From contig JAGTWN010000004.1 in the NCBI GenBank assembly GCA_018842655.1, positions 3,162,001-3,226,000 on the forward strand: 64,000 nt of DNA, in the 5' to 3' direction. The number at the start of each line of letters is the position of its first letter. Position 1 is the first letter of the stretch. Below the pieces are notes generated by a model that had not been told where the DNA came from, made no database searches, and saw only the letters and a program-made list of their open reading frames with translations. Shown here one piece after another: positions 47,606 to 62,456 of the stretch. The stretch comes from Candidatus Pantoea haifensis. Lineage in GTDB: Bacteria; Pseudomonadota; Gammaproteobacteria; Enterobacterales; Enterobacteriaceae. The position numbers were made by a program, and so were the translations under genes.

Positions 47606-47634
47606 TTGAAACGGGCGAAAAATTCACCTAGAAT
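47606..47634 (+). promoter_or_regulatory. rplJ operon promoter
   Basis: TTGAAA (47606-47611) and TAGAAT (47629-47634) with a 17-base spacer, placed just after the rplA stop. It matches the position of the E. coli P-L10 promoter. Confidence 0.75.
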
Positions 47635-47961
47635 CTTACGCCCGTTGTTCTGCTAATGCAGACTTCTACGCGAGCGAGCGCGATTGCAGCATGGCGACTA
47701 TTGGCGCCGCATATCGAAAAAGACGCGTAGACAAGAATTTAGGTTGGAGCCAGGCCTTATCCTGGCCTCCGTCCAAGACCGCAGGAGCTGCACATTTTCG
47801 GATGTAACGCTTAATCCCCTGCGTAGACGGTGACAGAACCAAAAGAATTTTTCTTAGCTGGATTCTGCTCACCGTGTAATAGCGCCTGATTTCCTTTGGG
47901 TTAACAGGTGAAGTGAGTTCCGGGGAAATCCTTCCCCGGTCAAATCCAGGAGCAAAAGCTA
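47635..47961 (+). promoter_or_regulatory. Long rplJ leader (L10-L12 autoregulation)
   Basis: About 320 bases without a gene between the promoter and rplJ. In E. coli this leader folds so that the L10-(L12)4 complex binds it and represses translation of rplJ and rplL. The length and place fit; I did not verify the fold. Confidence 0.65.
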
Positions 47962-48459
47962 ATGGCATTAAATCTTCAAGACAAACAAGCGATTGTTGCT
48001 GAAGTCAGCGAAGTAGCCAAAGGCGCGCTTTCAGCGGTTGTTGCGGATTCCCGTGGCGTTACCGTTGATAAAATGACCGAACTGCGTAAAGCAGGTCGTG
48101 AAGCTGGCGTTTACATGCGTGTTGTTCGTAACACCCTGCTGCGCCGCGTCGTTGAAGGTACTCAGTTTGAGTGCCTGAAAGACACGTTTGTTGGTCCGAC
48201 CTTGATTGCATATTCTATGGAACACCCGGGCGCTGCTGCTCGTCTGTTCAAAGATTTCGCGAAAGCGAATGCAAAATTTGAGGTCAAAGCTGCGGCCTTT
48301 GAAGGTGAGCTGATCACGGCGGCTAATATTGACCGCCTGGCAACTCTGCCGACTTACGAAGAAGCACTGGCACGTCTGATGTCGACCATGAAAGAAGCCG
48401 CTGCAGGCAAACTGGTCCGCACTCTGGCTGCTGTTCGCGATGCAAAAGAAGCGGCTTAA
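47962..48459 (+). CDS. rplJ: Ribosomal protein L10
   Basis: Anchors the L7/L12 dimers on the ribosome and autoregulates the operon. The 165-residue product (E. coli 165) starts [20 protein letters not shown] and has [20 protein letters not shown] and the long C-terminal helix that binds L12. rplL follows after 66 bases. Confidence 0.98.
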   Translation: MALNLQDKQAIVAEVSEVAKGALSAVVADSRGVTVDKMTELRKAGREAGVYMRVVRNTLLRRVVEGTQFECLKDTFVGPTLIAYSMEHPGAAARLFKDFAKANAKFEVKAAAFEGELITAANIDRLATLPTYEEALARLMSTMKEAAAGKLVRTLAAVRDAKEAA

Positions 48460-48525
48460 GGCCAGATTCTTTTTCTTCGTACTTGCTAACGTATAAACTT
48501 TTTCTGATTCTTAGGAACAATTGTC

Positions 48526-48888
48526 ATGTCTATCACTAAAGACCAAATTCTGGAAGCCGTTGCCGCTATGTCCGTAATGGAAGTAGTTGAGCTGGTTTCT
48601 GCTATGGAAGAAAAATTCGGCGTCTCTGCTGCTGCCGCTGTAGCTGTTGCTGCTGGCCCAGCTGAAGCTGTTGAAGAGAAAACTGAATTCGACGTAATCC
48701 TGAAAGGTGCTGGCGCGAACAAAGTTGCAGTAATCAAAGCTGTTCGTACCGCAACTGGTCTGGGCCTGAAAGAAGCCAAAGATCTGGTTGAAGCAACTGG
48801 CGTGATCAAAGAAGGCATCAGCAAAGATGACGCAGCTGCTCTGGAAGCTGCTCTGAAAGAAGCTGGCGCTGACGTTGAAGTTAAGTAA
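48526..48888 (+). CDS. rplL: Ribosomal protein L7/L12
   Basis: Acidic stalk protein that recruits translation GTPases. The 120-residue product has the dimerisation domain ([20 protein letters not shown]), an Ala-rich hinge and the globular domain with [15 protein letters not shown]. An attenuator follows before rpoB. Confidence 0.98.
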   Translation: MSITKDQILEAVAAMSVMEVVELVSAMEEKFGVSAAAAVAVAAGPAEAVEEKTEFDVILKGAGANKVAVIKAVRTATGLGLKEAKDLVEATGVIKEGISKDDAAALEAALKEAGADVEVK

Positions 48889-48928
48889 GACAACCTTCGG
48901 GTTGCAGTCTGAGTAGTTTCAGACTGAT

Positions 48929-48959
48929 GGCTGGTGACTTTTTGGTCACCAGCCTTTTT
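48929..48959 (+). terminator. Attenuator between rplL and rpoB
   Basis: GGCTGGTGAC (48929-48938) pairs perfectly with GTCACCAGCC (48945-48954), followed by five T. In E. coli a partial terminator here lowers rpoBC expression relative to rplJL, and RNase III cuts in the spacer. The rest of the 48889-49217 gap carries no gene on the forward strand. Confidence 0.85.
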
Positions 48960-49217
48960 GCGCTACAGGGCCTCAATGGGGTTTCGCACTGTTTGTCCAT
49001 TGTTGCTCTTCAATATCTTTCTCTATCGACGACTTAATATACCGCTTTCCTGTGCGGGTTCCCTGCCCACGCAAAAGCGATGAAATGATTTAAGAGTGAT
49101 AGAAAGAGGTATTGCACACCCTGCCACGCAGGCTGTGAAACAAACAAAATCGTGTTGCATGAACTGTCCTTCAGGACGGACAGCGTGGGTCGACTTGTCA
49201 GCTAGCTGAGGAACCCT

Positions 49218-52200
49218 ATGGTTTACTCCTATACCGAGAAAAAACGTATTCGTAAGGATTTTGGTAAACGTCCACAAGTTCTGGACATACCTTATCTCCT
49301 TTCTATCCAGCTTGATTCGTTCCAGAAGTTTATCGAGCAAGATCCAGAAGGTCAGTACGGACTGGAAGCTGCATTCCGTTCCGTCTTCCCTATCGCGAGC
49401 TATAGCGGCAACTCTGAGTTGCAGTATGTTAGCTATCGCCTGGGTGAACCTGTCTTTGACGTAAAAGAATGTCAGATCCGTGGCGTGACCTATTCGGCAC
49501 CGCTGCGCGTTAAACTGCGTCTGGTGATCTATGAGCGCGAAGCGCCAGAAGGCACCGTAAAAGACATTAAAGAACAAGAAGTCTACATGGGCGAAATCCC
49601 GCTCATGACTGACAACGGTACCTTTGTTATCAACGGTACTGAGCGTGTTATCGTTTCTCAGCTGCACCGTAGTCCTGGCGTGTTCTTCGACAGCGACAAG
49701 GGTAAAACCCACTCATCGGGCAAAGTGCTGTATAACGCACGCATCATTCCTTATCGCGGTTCATGGCTCGATTTCGAGTTTGACCCGAAAGACAACCTTT
49801 TCGTCCGTATTGACCGTCGTCGTAAGCTGCCGGCCAGTATCATTCTGCGCGCACTGCATTACACCACCGCTGAAATCCTCGATATCTTCTTCGAGAAAGT
49901 GGTGTTTGAAATCCGTGACAACAAACTGCAGATGGAACTGGTGCCTGAGCGCCTGCGCGGTGAAACCGCCACCTTCGATATCGAAGCAAACGGCACGGTC
50001 TACGTTGAGAAAGGACGTCGCATCACCGCTCGTCATATCCGTCAGTTGGAAAAAGATGGCATCCAGCACATCGAAGTACCGGTTGAGTACATTGCGGGCA
50101 AAGTCGTTTCTAAAGACTATATCGATGAGAGCACCGGTGAACTGATTGTTGCTGCCAACATGGAGCTGTCGCTGGATCTGCTGGCTAAACTGAGCCAGTC
50201 TGGTCACAAGCGCATCGAAACGCTGTTCACCAACGATTTGGATCACGGCCCTTACATTTCCGAGACCCTGCGTGTTGACCCAACCAACGATCGCCTGAGC
50301 GCGCTGGTTGAAATCTACCGTATGATGCGTCCTGGTGAGCCGCCAACGCGTGAAGCTGCAGAGAACCTGTTTGAGAACCTGTTCTTCTCAGAAGATCGTT
50401 ATGATCTTTCCGCGGTAGGCCGCATGAAGTTCAACCGTTCATTGCTGCGTGATGAAATTGAAGGCTCAGGTATCCTGAGCAAAGAAGACATCATCGAAGT
50501 CATGAAAAAACTGATCGATATCCGTAACGGTAAAGGCGAAGTGGACGATATCGACCACCTCGGTAACCGTCGTATTCGTTCAGTGGGTGAAATGGCCGAA
50601 AACCAGTTCCGCGTCGGCCTGGTGCGTGTTGAGCGTGCAGTGAAAGAGCGTCTTTCTCTGGGCGATCTTGACACCCTGATGCCACAGGACATGATCAACG
50701 CTAAGCCGATTTCGGCGGCGGTGAAAGAGTTCTTTGGTTCAAGCCAGCTGTCTCAGTTTATGGATCAGAACAACCCGTTGTCAGAGATTACGCATAAGCG
50801 TCGTATCTCTGCACTCGGCCCAGGCGGTTTGACCCGTGAGCGCGCCGGCTTCGAAGTGCGTGACGTACACCCAACGCACTATGGCCGTGTTTGCCCGATC
50901 GAAACCCCGGAAGGCCCGAACATCGGTCTGATCAACTCCTTGTCTGTTTATGCACAGACTAACGAGTATGGCTTCCTGGAAACCCCTTATCGTCGCGTTA
51001 TTGACGGTGTGGTTTCTGATGAAATTCATTACCTTTCTGCTATTGAAGAAGGTAACTACGTTATCGCTCAGGCGAACGCCCAACTTGATGACAACGGTGC
51101 GTTTGTTGATGACCTGGTAACCTGCCGTAGCAAAGGCGAATCAAGCTTGTTCAGCCGCGATCAGGTTGACTACATGGACGTTTCCACCCAGCAGGTGGTT
51201 TCTGTCGGTGCATCACTGATCCCGTTCCTGGAACACGATGACGCCAACCGCGCCTTGATGGGTGCGAACATGCAACGTCAGGCCGTTCCAACTCTGCGTG
51301 CGGATAAGCCGCTGGTTGGTACCGGTATGGAGCGTGCTGTAGCAGTCGACTCGGGTGTTACTGCCGTTGCGAAACGTGGTGGTACCGTTCAGTACGTTGA
51401 TGCATCTCGTATCGTTATCAAAGTTAACGAAGACGAAATGCATGCAGGCGAAGCCGGTATCGACATTTACAACCTGACCAAATATACCCGTTCTAACCAG
51501 AACACCTGCATCAACCAGATGCCATGTGTTTCTCTGGGTGAGCCGGTTGAGCGCGGCGACGTGCTGGCAGATGGCCCGTCTACCGACCTCGGTGAACTGG
51601 CGCTGGGCCAGAACATGCGCGTAGCGTTCATGCCGTGGAACGGTTACAACTTCGAAGACTCCATTTTAGTCTCCGAGCGTGTGGTTCAGGAAGATCGCTT
51701 CACCACTATCCATATTCAGGAACTGGCGTGTGTGTCTCGTGACACCAAGCTGGGGCCAGAAGAGATCACGGCTGATATCCCGAACGTGGGCGAAGCTGCG
51801 CTCTCAAAACTGGATGAGTCTGGCATCGTTTATATCGGTGCGGAAGTGACCGGCGGTGACATTCTGGTGGGTAAAGTAACGCCTAAAGGCGAGACTCAGC
51901 TGACGCCAGAAGAGAAACTGTTGCGCGCTATCTTCGGTGAAAAAGCGTCTGACGTAAAAGATTCGTCACTGCGTGTACCGAATGGCGTTTCAGGAACTGT
52001 TATCGACGTTCAGGTCTTCACTCGTGATGGCGTGGAAAAAGACAAGCGTGCGTTAGAAATCGAAGAAATGCAGCTGAAGCAGGCGAAAAAAGACCTGTCT
52101 GAAGAATTGCAGATCCTCGAAGCGGGCCTGTTTAGCCGTATTCAGGCGGTCCTGATTGCCGGTGGCGTGGAAGCGGAGAAGCTGAGCAAGCTGCCGCGTG

Positions 52201-53246
52201 AGCGTTGGCTGGAACTGGGTCTGACTGACGAAGCCAAGCAAAACCAGCTCGAGCAGCTGGCCGAGCAGTACGACGAACTGAAGCACGAGTTTGAGAAAAA
52301 ACTCGAAGGTAAGCGTCGTAAGATCACCCAGGGCGATGATCTGGCACCAGGTGTGCTGAAAATCGTTAAGGTTTACCTGGCGGTTAAACGTCAGATTCAA
52401 CCGGGTGACAAAATGGCAGGTCGTCACGGGAACAAAGGTGTTATCTCCAAGATCAACCCGATCGAAGATATGCCTTACGATGAGAACGGCACGCCGGTCG
52501 ATATCGTACTGAACCCGCTGGGCGTACCGTCACGTATGAACATCGGTCAGATCCTCGAAACCCACCTGGGTATGGCGGCAAAAGGTATCGGTGAGAAAAT
52601 CAACGCGATGCTGAAGAAGCAGGAAGAAGTCGCGAAACTGCGCGAGTTCATCCAGCGTGCTTACGATCTGGGTACCGATGTTCGTCAGAAAGTTGACCTG
52701 AATACCTTCAGCGATGACGAAGTCCTGCGCCTGGCTGAGAACCTGAAAAAAGGTATGCCAATCGCAACGCCAGTGTTTGACGGCGCGAAAGAGAGCGAAA
52801 TCAAAGAGCTGTTGCAGCTCGGCGGCCTGCCTTCTTCCGGTCAGATTACGCTGTTTGATGGCCGTACTGGCGAGCAGTTCGAGCGTCAGGTTACCGTTGG
52901 CTACATGTACATGCTGAAACTCAACCACCTGGTTGATGACAAGATGCATGCGCGTTCTACCGGTTCGTACAGCCTGGTTACTCAGCAGCCGCTGGGTGGT
53001 AAGGCACAGTTCGGTGGTCAGCGTTTCGGTGAGATGGAAGTATGGGCGCTGGAAGCATACGGCGCAGCTTATACCCTGCAGGAAATGCTCACCGTTAAGT
53101 CTGATGACGTCAACGGCCGTACCAAGATGTATAAAAACATCGTAGACGGTAACCATCAGATGGAACCGGGCATGCCAGAATCCTTCAACGTATTGTTGAA
53201 AGAGATTCGCTCGCTGGGCATCAACATCGAGCTGGAAGACGAGTAA
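49218..53246 (+). CDS. rpoB: RNA polymerase beta subunit
   Basis: Catalytic subunit of RNA polymerase, 1342 residues, the exact E. coli length. The rifampicin-region sequence [20 protein letters not shown] reads as wild type, including the Asp, His and Ser positions usually altered in resistant mutants ([20 protein letters not shown] follows). The C-terminal clamp module [20 protein letters not shown] is present. No frameshift was seen. It is expressed from the rplJ promoter through the attenuator and is followed by rpoC after 134 bases. Confidence 0.98.
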   Translation: MVYSYTEKKRIRKDFGKRPQVLDIPYLLSIQLDSFQKFIEQDPEGQYGLEAAFRSVFPIASYSGNSELQYVSYRLGEPVFDVKECQIRGVTYSAPLRVKLRLVIYEREAPEGTVKDIKEQEVYMGEIPLMTDNGTFVINGTERVIVSQLHRSPGVFFDSDKGKTHSSGKVLYNARIIPYRGSWLDFEFDPKDNLFVRIDRRRKLPASIILRALHYTTAEILDIFFEKVVFEIRDNKLQMELVPERLRGETATFDIEANGTVYVEKGRRITARHIRQLEKDGIQHIEVPVEYIAGKVVSKDYIDESTGELIVAANMELSLDLLAKLSQSGHKRIETLFTNDLDHGPYISETLRVDPTNDRLSALVEIYRMMRPGEPPTREAAENLFENLFFSEDRYDLSAVGRMKFNRSLLRDEIEGSGILSKEDIIEVMKKLIDIRNGKGEVDDIDHLGNRRIRSVGEMAENQFRVGLVRVERAVKERLSLGDLDTLMPQDMINAKPISAAVKEFFGSSQLSQFMDQNNPLSEITHKRRISALGPGGLTRERAGFEVRDVHPTHYGRVCPIETPEGPNIGLINSLSVYAQTNEYGFLETPYRRVIDGVVSDEIHYLSAIEEGNYVIAQANAQLDDNGAFVDDLVTCRSKGESSLFSRDQVDYMDVSTQQVVSVGASLIPFLEHDDANRALMGANMQRQAVPTLRADKPLVGTGMERAVAVDSGVTAVAKRGGTVQYVDASRIVIKVNEDEMHAGEAGIDIYNLTKYTRSNQNTCINQMPCVSLGEPVERGDVLADGPSTDLGELALGQNMRVAFMPWNGYNFEDSILVSERVVQEDRFTTIHIQELACVSRDTKLGPEEITADIPNVGEAALSKLDESGIVYIGAEVTGGDILVGKVTPKGETQLTPEEKLLRAIFGEKASDVKDSSLRVPNGVSGTVIDVQVFTRDGVEKDKRALEIEEMQLKQAKKDLSEELQILEAGLFSRIQAVLIAGGVEAEKLSKLPRERWLELGLTDEAKQNQLEQLAEQYDELKHEFEKKLEGKRRKITQGDDLAPGVLKIVKVYLAVKRQIQPGDKMAGRHGNKGVISKINPIEDMPYDENGTPVDIVLNPLGVPSRMNIGQILETHLGMAAKGIGEKINAMLKKQEEVAKLREFIQRAYDLGTDVRQKVDLNTFSDDEVLRLAENLKKGMPIATPVFDGAKESEIKELLQLGGLPSSGQITLFDGRTGEQFERQVTVGYMYMLKLNHLVDDKMHARSTGSYSLVTQQPLGGKAQFGGQRFGEMEVWALEAYGAAYTLQEMLTVKSDDVNGRTKMYKNIVDGNHQMEPGMPESFNVLLKEIRSLGINIELEDE

Positions 53247-53255
53247 CCCGCAAAC

Positions 53256-53284
53256 TCACGCTGTGGCCTATCGCGACAGCGTGA
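53256..53284 (+). other. First hairpin in the rpoB-rpoC spacer
   Basis: TCACGCTGT (53256-53264) pairs with ACAGCGTGA (53276-53284), a perfect nine-bp stem. No T-tract follows. Confidence 0.6.
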
Positions 53285-53322
53285 AAATGCCGGGTTTATG
53301 CGCCTGCAATTGTACTGGTTAT

Positions 53323-53350
53323 GGGGCGTTCAATTTCGGTTGAACGCCCC
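53323..53350 (+). other. Second hairpin in the rpoB-rpoC spacer
   Basis: GGGGCGTTCAA (53323-53333) pairs perfectly with TTGAACGCCCC (53340-53350) around TTTCGG, ending 30 bases before the rpoC start. It is not followed by T residues, so it may act in mRNA processing, stability or translation instead of termination. Confidence 0.6.
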
Positions 53351-53377
53351 TGAGAGTCTCACTCCGACGGGAGCTAA

Positions 53378-57602
<4,225 letters not shown>

Positions 57603-57623
57603 TCGTTAACTGCGTAATAAAAA

Positions 57624-57647
57624 ACCCTGCTTCGGCAGGGTTTTTTT
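57624..57647 (+). terminator. rpoBC terminator
   Basis: ACCCTGC (57624-57630) pairs with GCAGGGT (57635-57641) around the stable TTCG loop, followed by T residues and preceded by an A-run. Confidence 0.9.
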
Positions 57648-57766
57648 GCCTGAAGAGCGTGTTTTTGCGAGGCATCCCGAAACCTGTTAAGCGCAAAGTC
57701 AGCTTATATTGTGTTCATCGCAGCCGTTGCGCAGACTGACATCATCAACAATACAAGGAGATAAAA

Positions 57767-59008
57767 ATGACATTACTTACCGGAAGAGGCGCGGTTTATA
57801 CACGTATTGATGATGCTCTGGCACGCAGCGGTGAAATGGCAATGCAGGCTTATTGTCAGGAAACCTTCAGCGTAGGCGGCGTTTTACTTGATAGCAATGG
57901 CCAGGAATTGATGTTAATGCACAACAACGTGGTGATTGAGCGATTTACTTACGATCCAACCGCGCATGGTGAGAGGCAACTTGTTGACTGGTATTTTGAA
58001 CAAATTGCGGCGGGAGTCGCTTTACCACCAGCCGAAGAGATGACGGTTGTCACCTCGCTTGATCCGTGTTGTATGTGTACCGGTGCACTATTGCGGGCGG
58101 GTTTTAAAGTCATCGTGGGTGCCTTTGATCGTTTTTCAGGTATCAATTACAACACGGAAGCAAATTATCCCAGCCTGACAAATGAGCAGCGTAGCAGAGC
58201 GTTAGCTAACTTTAGCTATCCGCAGGCAACTGGCGAAAGCTGTTTTGTGCGTCCGGCAACCTCCGCTCAGCCGCCGATGTTTTTCATCGATCAAGCCACA
58301 ACCGATAAAACGCTGGCGCTATGCGAATCTATTTTTACCACCTCGCTGAACAGCGTTCAGCAACAGATCAGTAACGATCTGCCACCAGAGGCACTGTGCG
58401 ATCCGGCAACATTGCCAGACGATCATCCTGTGGTAGCGGCACTGCGAGCTGTCTATCCGCAGTCACTGACATACCGTGCTCCATCGCGCGGGCAGCCTGA
58501 TGTCGCGCTGGCAAACTTTATGATCCCGGTGATCGAACAAGATCGCCAGCGGGGCGGTAAGGGGGATGCTGTGGCGCTGCTGGATATATTTGGCAATTTG
58601 CTGCTTTGCATGCCGGGCAATATCAGCCAGTCGCCAATACAAACTGCCTTTATGCAAACTACCCGTACCTGGGCGCAGCTACGTCATCAGCTGTTTCTTC
58701 AGCAAGGCGAAGCTGTACTGCCTTTTATTGGCCACTGTAAATATGGCACCCTGGTGCTGGCGCGTGGGCCAGACAGCAGTGATGAAGGCTTGATGACGCT
58801 GGGTGCCTACGGTTCGACAATGGAAGGCGCACTGCCGTCCGATAATCCTCGTCAGTTTCAGTACATCGTGCCGATGACAGATGATGCGGCTTTACAGGCG
58901 TATTGTCGCGGTCTGCCACCGCTGTACAGCGAGGAGATCGTTATACATCCGTGGCAGGTAGAAGATGAGAGTCTCATTGAGGCTATCAGCGAGGCGCTGA
59001 GTCGCTAA
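57767..59008 (+). CDS. Zinc deaminase-domain protein with a possible degenerate second domain
   Basis: 413-residue protein with no gene name I recognise. Residues about 15-130 are a cytidine/guanine deaminase-type domain: H67-x-E69 in TAHGERQL and Pro100-Cys101...Cys104 in SLDPCCMCTGALLRAG, the zinc ligands and catalytic Glu. Residues about 190-413 are unassigned, but ALLDIFGNLLLC (270-281) and SPIQTAFMQTTR (289-300) mirror VLLDSNGQELML (39-50) and DPTAHGERQL (63-72) with His and Glu replaced by Phe295 and Gln297, so a degenerate copy is possible (inference). It starts after AAGGAG and faces the xapA operon, so a role in nucleobase or nucleoside deamination is plausible but the substrate is unknown. 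Confidence 0.8.
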   Translation: MTLLTGRGAVYTRIDDALARSGEMAMQAYCQETFSVGGVLLDSNGQELMLMHNNVVIERFTYDPTAHGERQLVDWYFEQIAAGVALPPAEEMTVVTSLDPCCMCTGALLRAGFKVIVGAFDRFSGINYNTEANYPSLTNEQRSRALANFSYPQATGESCFVRPATSAQPPMFFIDQATTDKTLALCESIFTTSLNSVQQQISNDLPPEALCDPATLPDDHPVVAALRAVYPQSLTYRAPSRGQPDVALANFMIPVIEQDRQRGGKGDAVALLDIFGNLLLCMPGNISQSPIQTAFMQTTRTWAQLRHQLFLQQGEAVLPFIGHCKYGTLVLARGPDSSDEGLMTLGAYGSTMEGALPSDNPRQFQYIVPMTDDAALQAYCRGLPPLYSEEIVIHPWQVEDESLIEAISEALSR

Positions 59009-59012
59009 CGTC

Positions 59013-59042
59013 AAAAACGAGGCTCATATGAGCCTCGTTTTT
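59013..59042. terminator. Perfect bidirectional terminator
   Basis: AAAAACGAGGCTCAT (59013-59027) is the exact inverse complement of 59028-59042. It gives a G/C-rich stem with T-runs in both directions, ending the deaminase gene on one strand and the transporter operon on the other. Confidence 0.93.
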
Positions 59043-59060
59043 CAGGCAGGATCGAATAAC

Positions 59061-60333
59061 TCAAAGCGACAGAAAAATCCCGGCAATGGTTGCACTCATT
59101 AAATTAGATGCTGTGCCTGCTGCCATAGCTTTAACCCCTGTTCGGGCAATAAAAGCGCGGCGTTCAGGTGCCAGTACGCTAAGACCTCCCATTAAAATAG
59201 CGATAGAGGAGAGATTGGCGAAACCACACAGAGCAAATGAAATAATCGCTGTGGTTTTATCAGATAAAGGTGTAAGCCCCTGCGCGATGATGCTTTGTGT
59301 ATCCTGCAACCAGGGTGAAAAATTCACATAAGCGACAAACTCATTCAGGATAAGCTTTTGACCAATCAAATTCCCGGCAACAGCACTGTCTTGCCATGGC
59401 ACGCCAAGCAGGAACGCGAGCGGTGAAAAAGCCCAACCTAAAATACGTTCCATTGATAGCGTAAGACCAAAAAGATCGCCGATGCCACCCAGTAGGCCAT
59501 TTAGCATTGCGATCAGACCGATAAAAGCCAGCAGCATCGCACCAATATTAACTGCCAGCTTTAATCCGCTGGCGGCCCCTTCGGCAGCCGCTTCAAGAAT
59601 ATTAACGGGTTGTCGGGCTGGTGGTGCATTTTCATCCGGCATATAACCCGGCGAACGAAAACCGTTTTCGGGCATCAGCAGTTTGGCAAATAGCAGACCG
59701 CCCGGAGCGGCCATAAATGATGCAGCGACCAGATAATCCATTTTTACGCCTAAGGCGGCGTAGCCTGCCAGTGTCGTACCGGAAATTGAAGCCATACCTC
59801 CTACCATGACAGCAAAAAACTCTGAATCGGTCATACGGGCTAAAAAAGGTTTAATTACCAGCGGCGCTTCACTTTGGCCCACAAAAATATTGGATGTCGC
59901 TGACATCGATTCAGTTTTGCTGGTGCCCAGGAGTTTTTGAATGGCGCCACCCAGCAAACGGATAACCCATTGCATAATGCCGAGATAGTAAAGTACCGAG
60001 ATAAGAGCGGAGAAAAAATAACCAGCGGCAATACGTTTAATGCAAATACAAAGCCTTTACCCGAAAAGAGTGCTGACATTTGCGGGCTGACCAGGGGCCA
60101 AACAAAAATGCCACGCCATCTTTACCGTAGTGAATGGCATTGTTTACACCGGCTGAAATATGCGCCAGCGCCTGTTTTCCCCACGGGAAGTAGAGTACAA
60201 AGCCGCCGATAGCGACCTGCAACGCCAGCGCACCAGCTACCGTCCGCAGACGAATGGCCTTACGGTCACTGGAAAAACACCAGGCAAGTACCAGCAGCAG
60301 TAACATACCCGACAAGCCAATCGCTGAGGACAT
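59061..60333 (-). CDS. Concentrative nucleoside transporter (NupC/NupX family, two frameshifts)
   Basis: Inner-membrane CNT-family proton/nucleoside symporter. Family motifs are [25 protein letters not shown]-like [39 protein letters not shown] and [20 protein letters not shown]. The reverse-strand start is ATG 60333. Two breaks need one base each: a GGGG at 60094-60097 (restoring [20 protein letters not shown]) and an A-run at 60013-60018 (restoring [20 protein letters not shown]). The repaired product has 424 residues. It resembles E. coli NupX/PsuT more than NupC. It lies nine bases after xapA, in the place where E. coli has the unrelated MFS transporter XapB. Confidence 0.88.
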
Positions 60334-60342
60334 AACGTCTCC

Positions 60343-61181
60343 TTACGCGTTCTGACGACCATAATGAGTGACGAAATCGCTGACCAGCCTGATGAGGTTG
60401 CCACTGGCAAGCTGTGCTGCGGAAAGTGTTTGCTCATGGGAAAGCGCAACATCAGACAAGCCTTCAGCCAGATTAGTGATAGCTGAGATCGCCAGCACCG
60501 AAAGTCCACAATGCCTGGCAGAGATAACTTCTGGCACGATCGACATACCGACCACATCAGCGCCCATATTAATCATCATGCGGATCTCAGCAGGCGTCTC
60601 AAAATTAGGGCCAGAGTAAGCGACAAAAACACCCTGATGCAGGGGAATGGCTGCGGCCTGCGCCACCTCTGCCAGCGTGCTGCGCAAGCCCGCATCGTAG
60701 GCGTTTGCCATGCTGAAGAAGCGAGGCCCGAAGCGATCATCGTTAGGGCCAGCCATTGGCGAACCGGGCTGTAAATTAATGTGGTCAGTTAATACCACCA
60801 GCTCCCCAGGCCCAACCTCAGCGCGTAACGAGCCGGCGGCATTGGTCGCTAACATCAATTCACATCCAAGCAACTGGAAAAGCCGTACTGCATTCGTCAT
60901 CACGCTGGCACCTTTTCCTTCGTAAAAGTGGCCGCGGCCCTTCATACATATGACCGCTACGCCATTTAGCCAACCGGCAAGCAGCTCACCGGCATGGCCT
61001 TCCACCGTACTGATCGGAAAACCCGGCAGGGTTTGGTAAGGAAAGACTGTGCTGTTAGTGAGCTGGCTGGCCAGGCCTCCAAGACCTGAGCCTAAAATTA
61101 AGGCAACGCGCGGGGAAAAATCAGGCATTGCCTTACGGATAAGTTCGGCGCATTCAAAGGGGAGTTATCAAAAACAGACAT
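60343..61181 (-). CDS. xapA: XapA, purine nucleoside phosphorylase II (one frameshift near the start)
   Basis: Trimeric purine nucleoside phosphorylase acting on xanthosine, inosine and guanosine. The signature LILGSGLGGLA, GRGHFYEGKGA for phosphate, ATNAAGSLR, GPNFETPAEIRMM and MSIVPEVISARHCGL match E. coli XapA. An internal ATG (MPDFSPRV) gives only 261 residues. Reading upstream, ATG 61181 gives MSVFDNSPF and, after one added base in the AAA at 61156-61158 (reverse-strand TTT), ECAELIRKAMPDFSPRV, a total of 279 residues (277 in E. coli). It is the first gene of the operon with the transporter. Confidence 0.9.
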
Positions 61182-61375
61182 CGCTATTTCCTTTCAGGTA
61201 AAAACATCAACCTAAAGCGCAGCGGCAGCGATAACCAATCGTCAGTTATGTCTGATTGATAGCGAAAGAGAAATGATATCGCTGCAAATCAGGGGGATCG
61301 GGCGCTGTGCATGAGAAAATTGTGCGTGAAATAGCAGTTATGGTACGGCCTGAACCCGGCTGCCAGATGCAAAAA

Positions 61376-62335
61376 TTACGCGGCAGTCATGTTTTGTTGC
61401 AGAGCAAAATCGAGAAAAAGCCGGACGTTCGGCGTCAGGTGGCTGGGTTGCCAGCAAGCAAACAGATCGGCTGTAGGCTCGTCTTTGAGTTTCAGAAAGG
61501 AAACACCGGGCCAGTTAATGGTGGCATAGCTTGCCGGAATAAGGGCTACGCCCAATCCCATGCTGACCAGCGCCAGCTGGCTCTGGGGTTCAGCAATTTC
61601 AGCCACTGGCGGAGAAAAACCTGCCTGCTTCATCATGCTGCTCAGGTAACGGGCAAAACCAGACTGACTCAGGGGTAAAGAGATAAAAGGCAGGAACGAT
61701 GCTTCTCTGAGCCAGATAACGCGGCGCTGTGTCAGCGCCTGAAAGGAGGCGACAGCTAACACCAGTGGCTCGCGGACTAAACAGAGGTGAGCCATTTCAG
61801 GAAACTCATCGGGCTGTAAACGGCATATTCCAAGATCGATCTGGCTGTTTGCAAGCTGCTGGCGCTGTTGGCTTGGATTCAGTTCTTTCAGGTCAATTTG
61901 TAGAGTAGGGTGCGCTTGCATAAACAGTGAGAACAATTTTTGTGGCTCACCCCAAAATGCGCTGCCAACGAGGCCAAGCTTGAGATGTTGCTGTTCGCGA
62001 CACACCTGATGAATTTGCGCGATACCACTATCTACTGATGCCAGCATCTTTTTTGCCAGCGGTAAAAGTCGTTGTGCCTGTGCTGTCATCTCAACGTGTC
62101 GACTGGTGCGAACAAAAAGCCGGGTATTTAAACGATCTTCCAGTTCGGCAATTTTTGCGCTAAGCGGCGGCTGTGAAATGTTTAAACGTCGCGCTGCGCG
62201 ACCAAAATGCAGCTCTTCGCAAACGATCACGAACGCTTTTAGCAGCTTTAACTCCAGCACCTGCTCCCTCACACTTTTCCCTCTGCTGCTCTGTCCAACC
62301 GCTATAGTATGCAATTTGTGCATAAAAGGCGGCAA
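61376..62335 (-). CDS. xapR: XapR-like LysR-type regulator
   Basis: LysR-family regulator. The winged HTH (HFGRAARRLNISQPPLSAKI) and effector domain resemble E. coli XapR closely, including ELHFGRAA, LGLVGSAFWG, and the C-terminal SMGLGVALIPASYATINWPG. It lies upstream of xapA on the same strand, as in E. coli, so xanthosine-dependent activation of xapA and the transporter is expected. The longest reading begins at 62335 (MPPFMHKLH), about 20 residues longer than XapR before LKLLKAF; a later start (VREQVLELKL) is likely. The spacer 61182-61375 should carry the xapA promoter. Confidence 0.85.
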   Translation of the reverse strand: MPPFMHKLHTIAVGQSSRGKSVREQVLELKLLKAFVIVCEELHFGRAARRLNISQPPLSAKIAELEDRLNTRLFVRTSRHVEMTAQAQRLLPLAKKMLASVDSGIAQIHQVCREQQHLKLGLVGSAFWGEPQKLFSLFMQAHPTLQIDLKELNPSQQRQQLANSQIDLGICRLQPDEFPEMAHLCLVREPLVLAVASFQALTQRRVIWLREASFLPFISLPLSQSGFARYLSSMMKQAGFSPPVAEIAEPQSQLALVSMGLGVALIPASYATINWPGVSFLKLKDEPTADLFACWQPSHLTPNVRLFLDFALQQNMTAA

Positions 62336-62404
62336 CAGATTCGATAACGTCGGGATTGTGCCAGAAATTCATTTGATTATGTGATCGTTGTCATTAACGA
62401 ATCA

Positions 62405-62438
62405 GCTTAAATACCCTGTTATTGCAGGGTATTTAAGC
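62405..62438 (-). terminator. Long perfect stem downstream of yjiS
   Basis: GCTTAAATACCCTG (62405-62418) and CAGGGTATTTAAGC (62425-62438) form a perfect 14-bp stem with a six-base loop. It follows yjiS on the reverse strand. The A/T-rich outer half can serve as the T-tract. Confidence 0.75.
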
Positions 62439-62456
62439 AAATAAAGCGATGCATAT

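Noticed and set aside
49023-49712. 229-codon frame antisense to the start of rpoB
   Set aside because: Shadow of the rpoB coding pattern; no family resemblance or ribosome site.
57767-59008. Assignment of the deaminase to guanine deaminase or tRNA adenosine deaminase
   Set aside because: Only the shared zinc motif is visible; the extra C-terminal region and length differ from both families.
61307-61678. 123-codon forward frame antisense to xapR
   Set aside because: Overlaps the well-supported LysR regulator; no motif.
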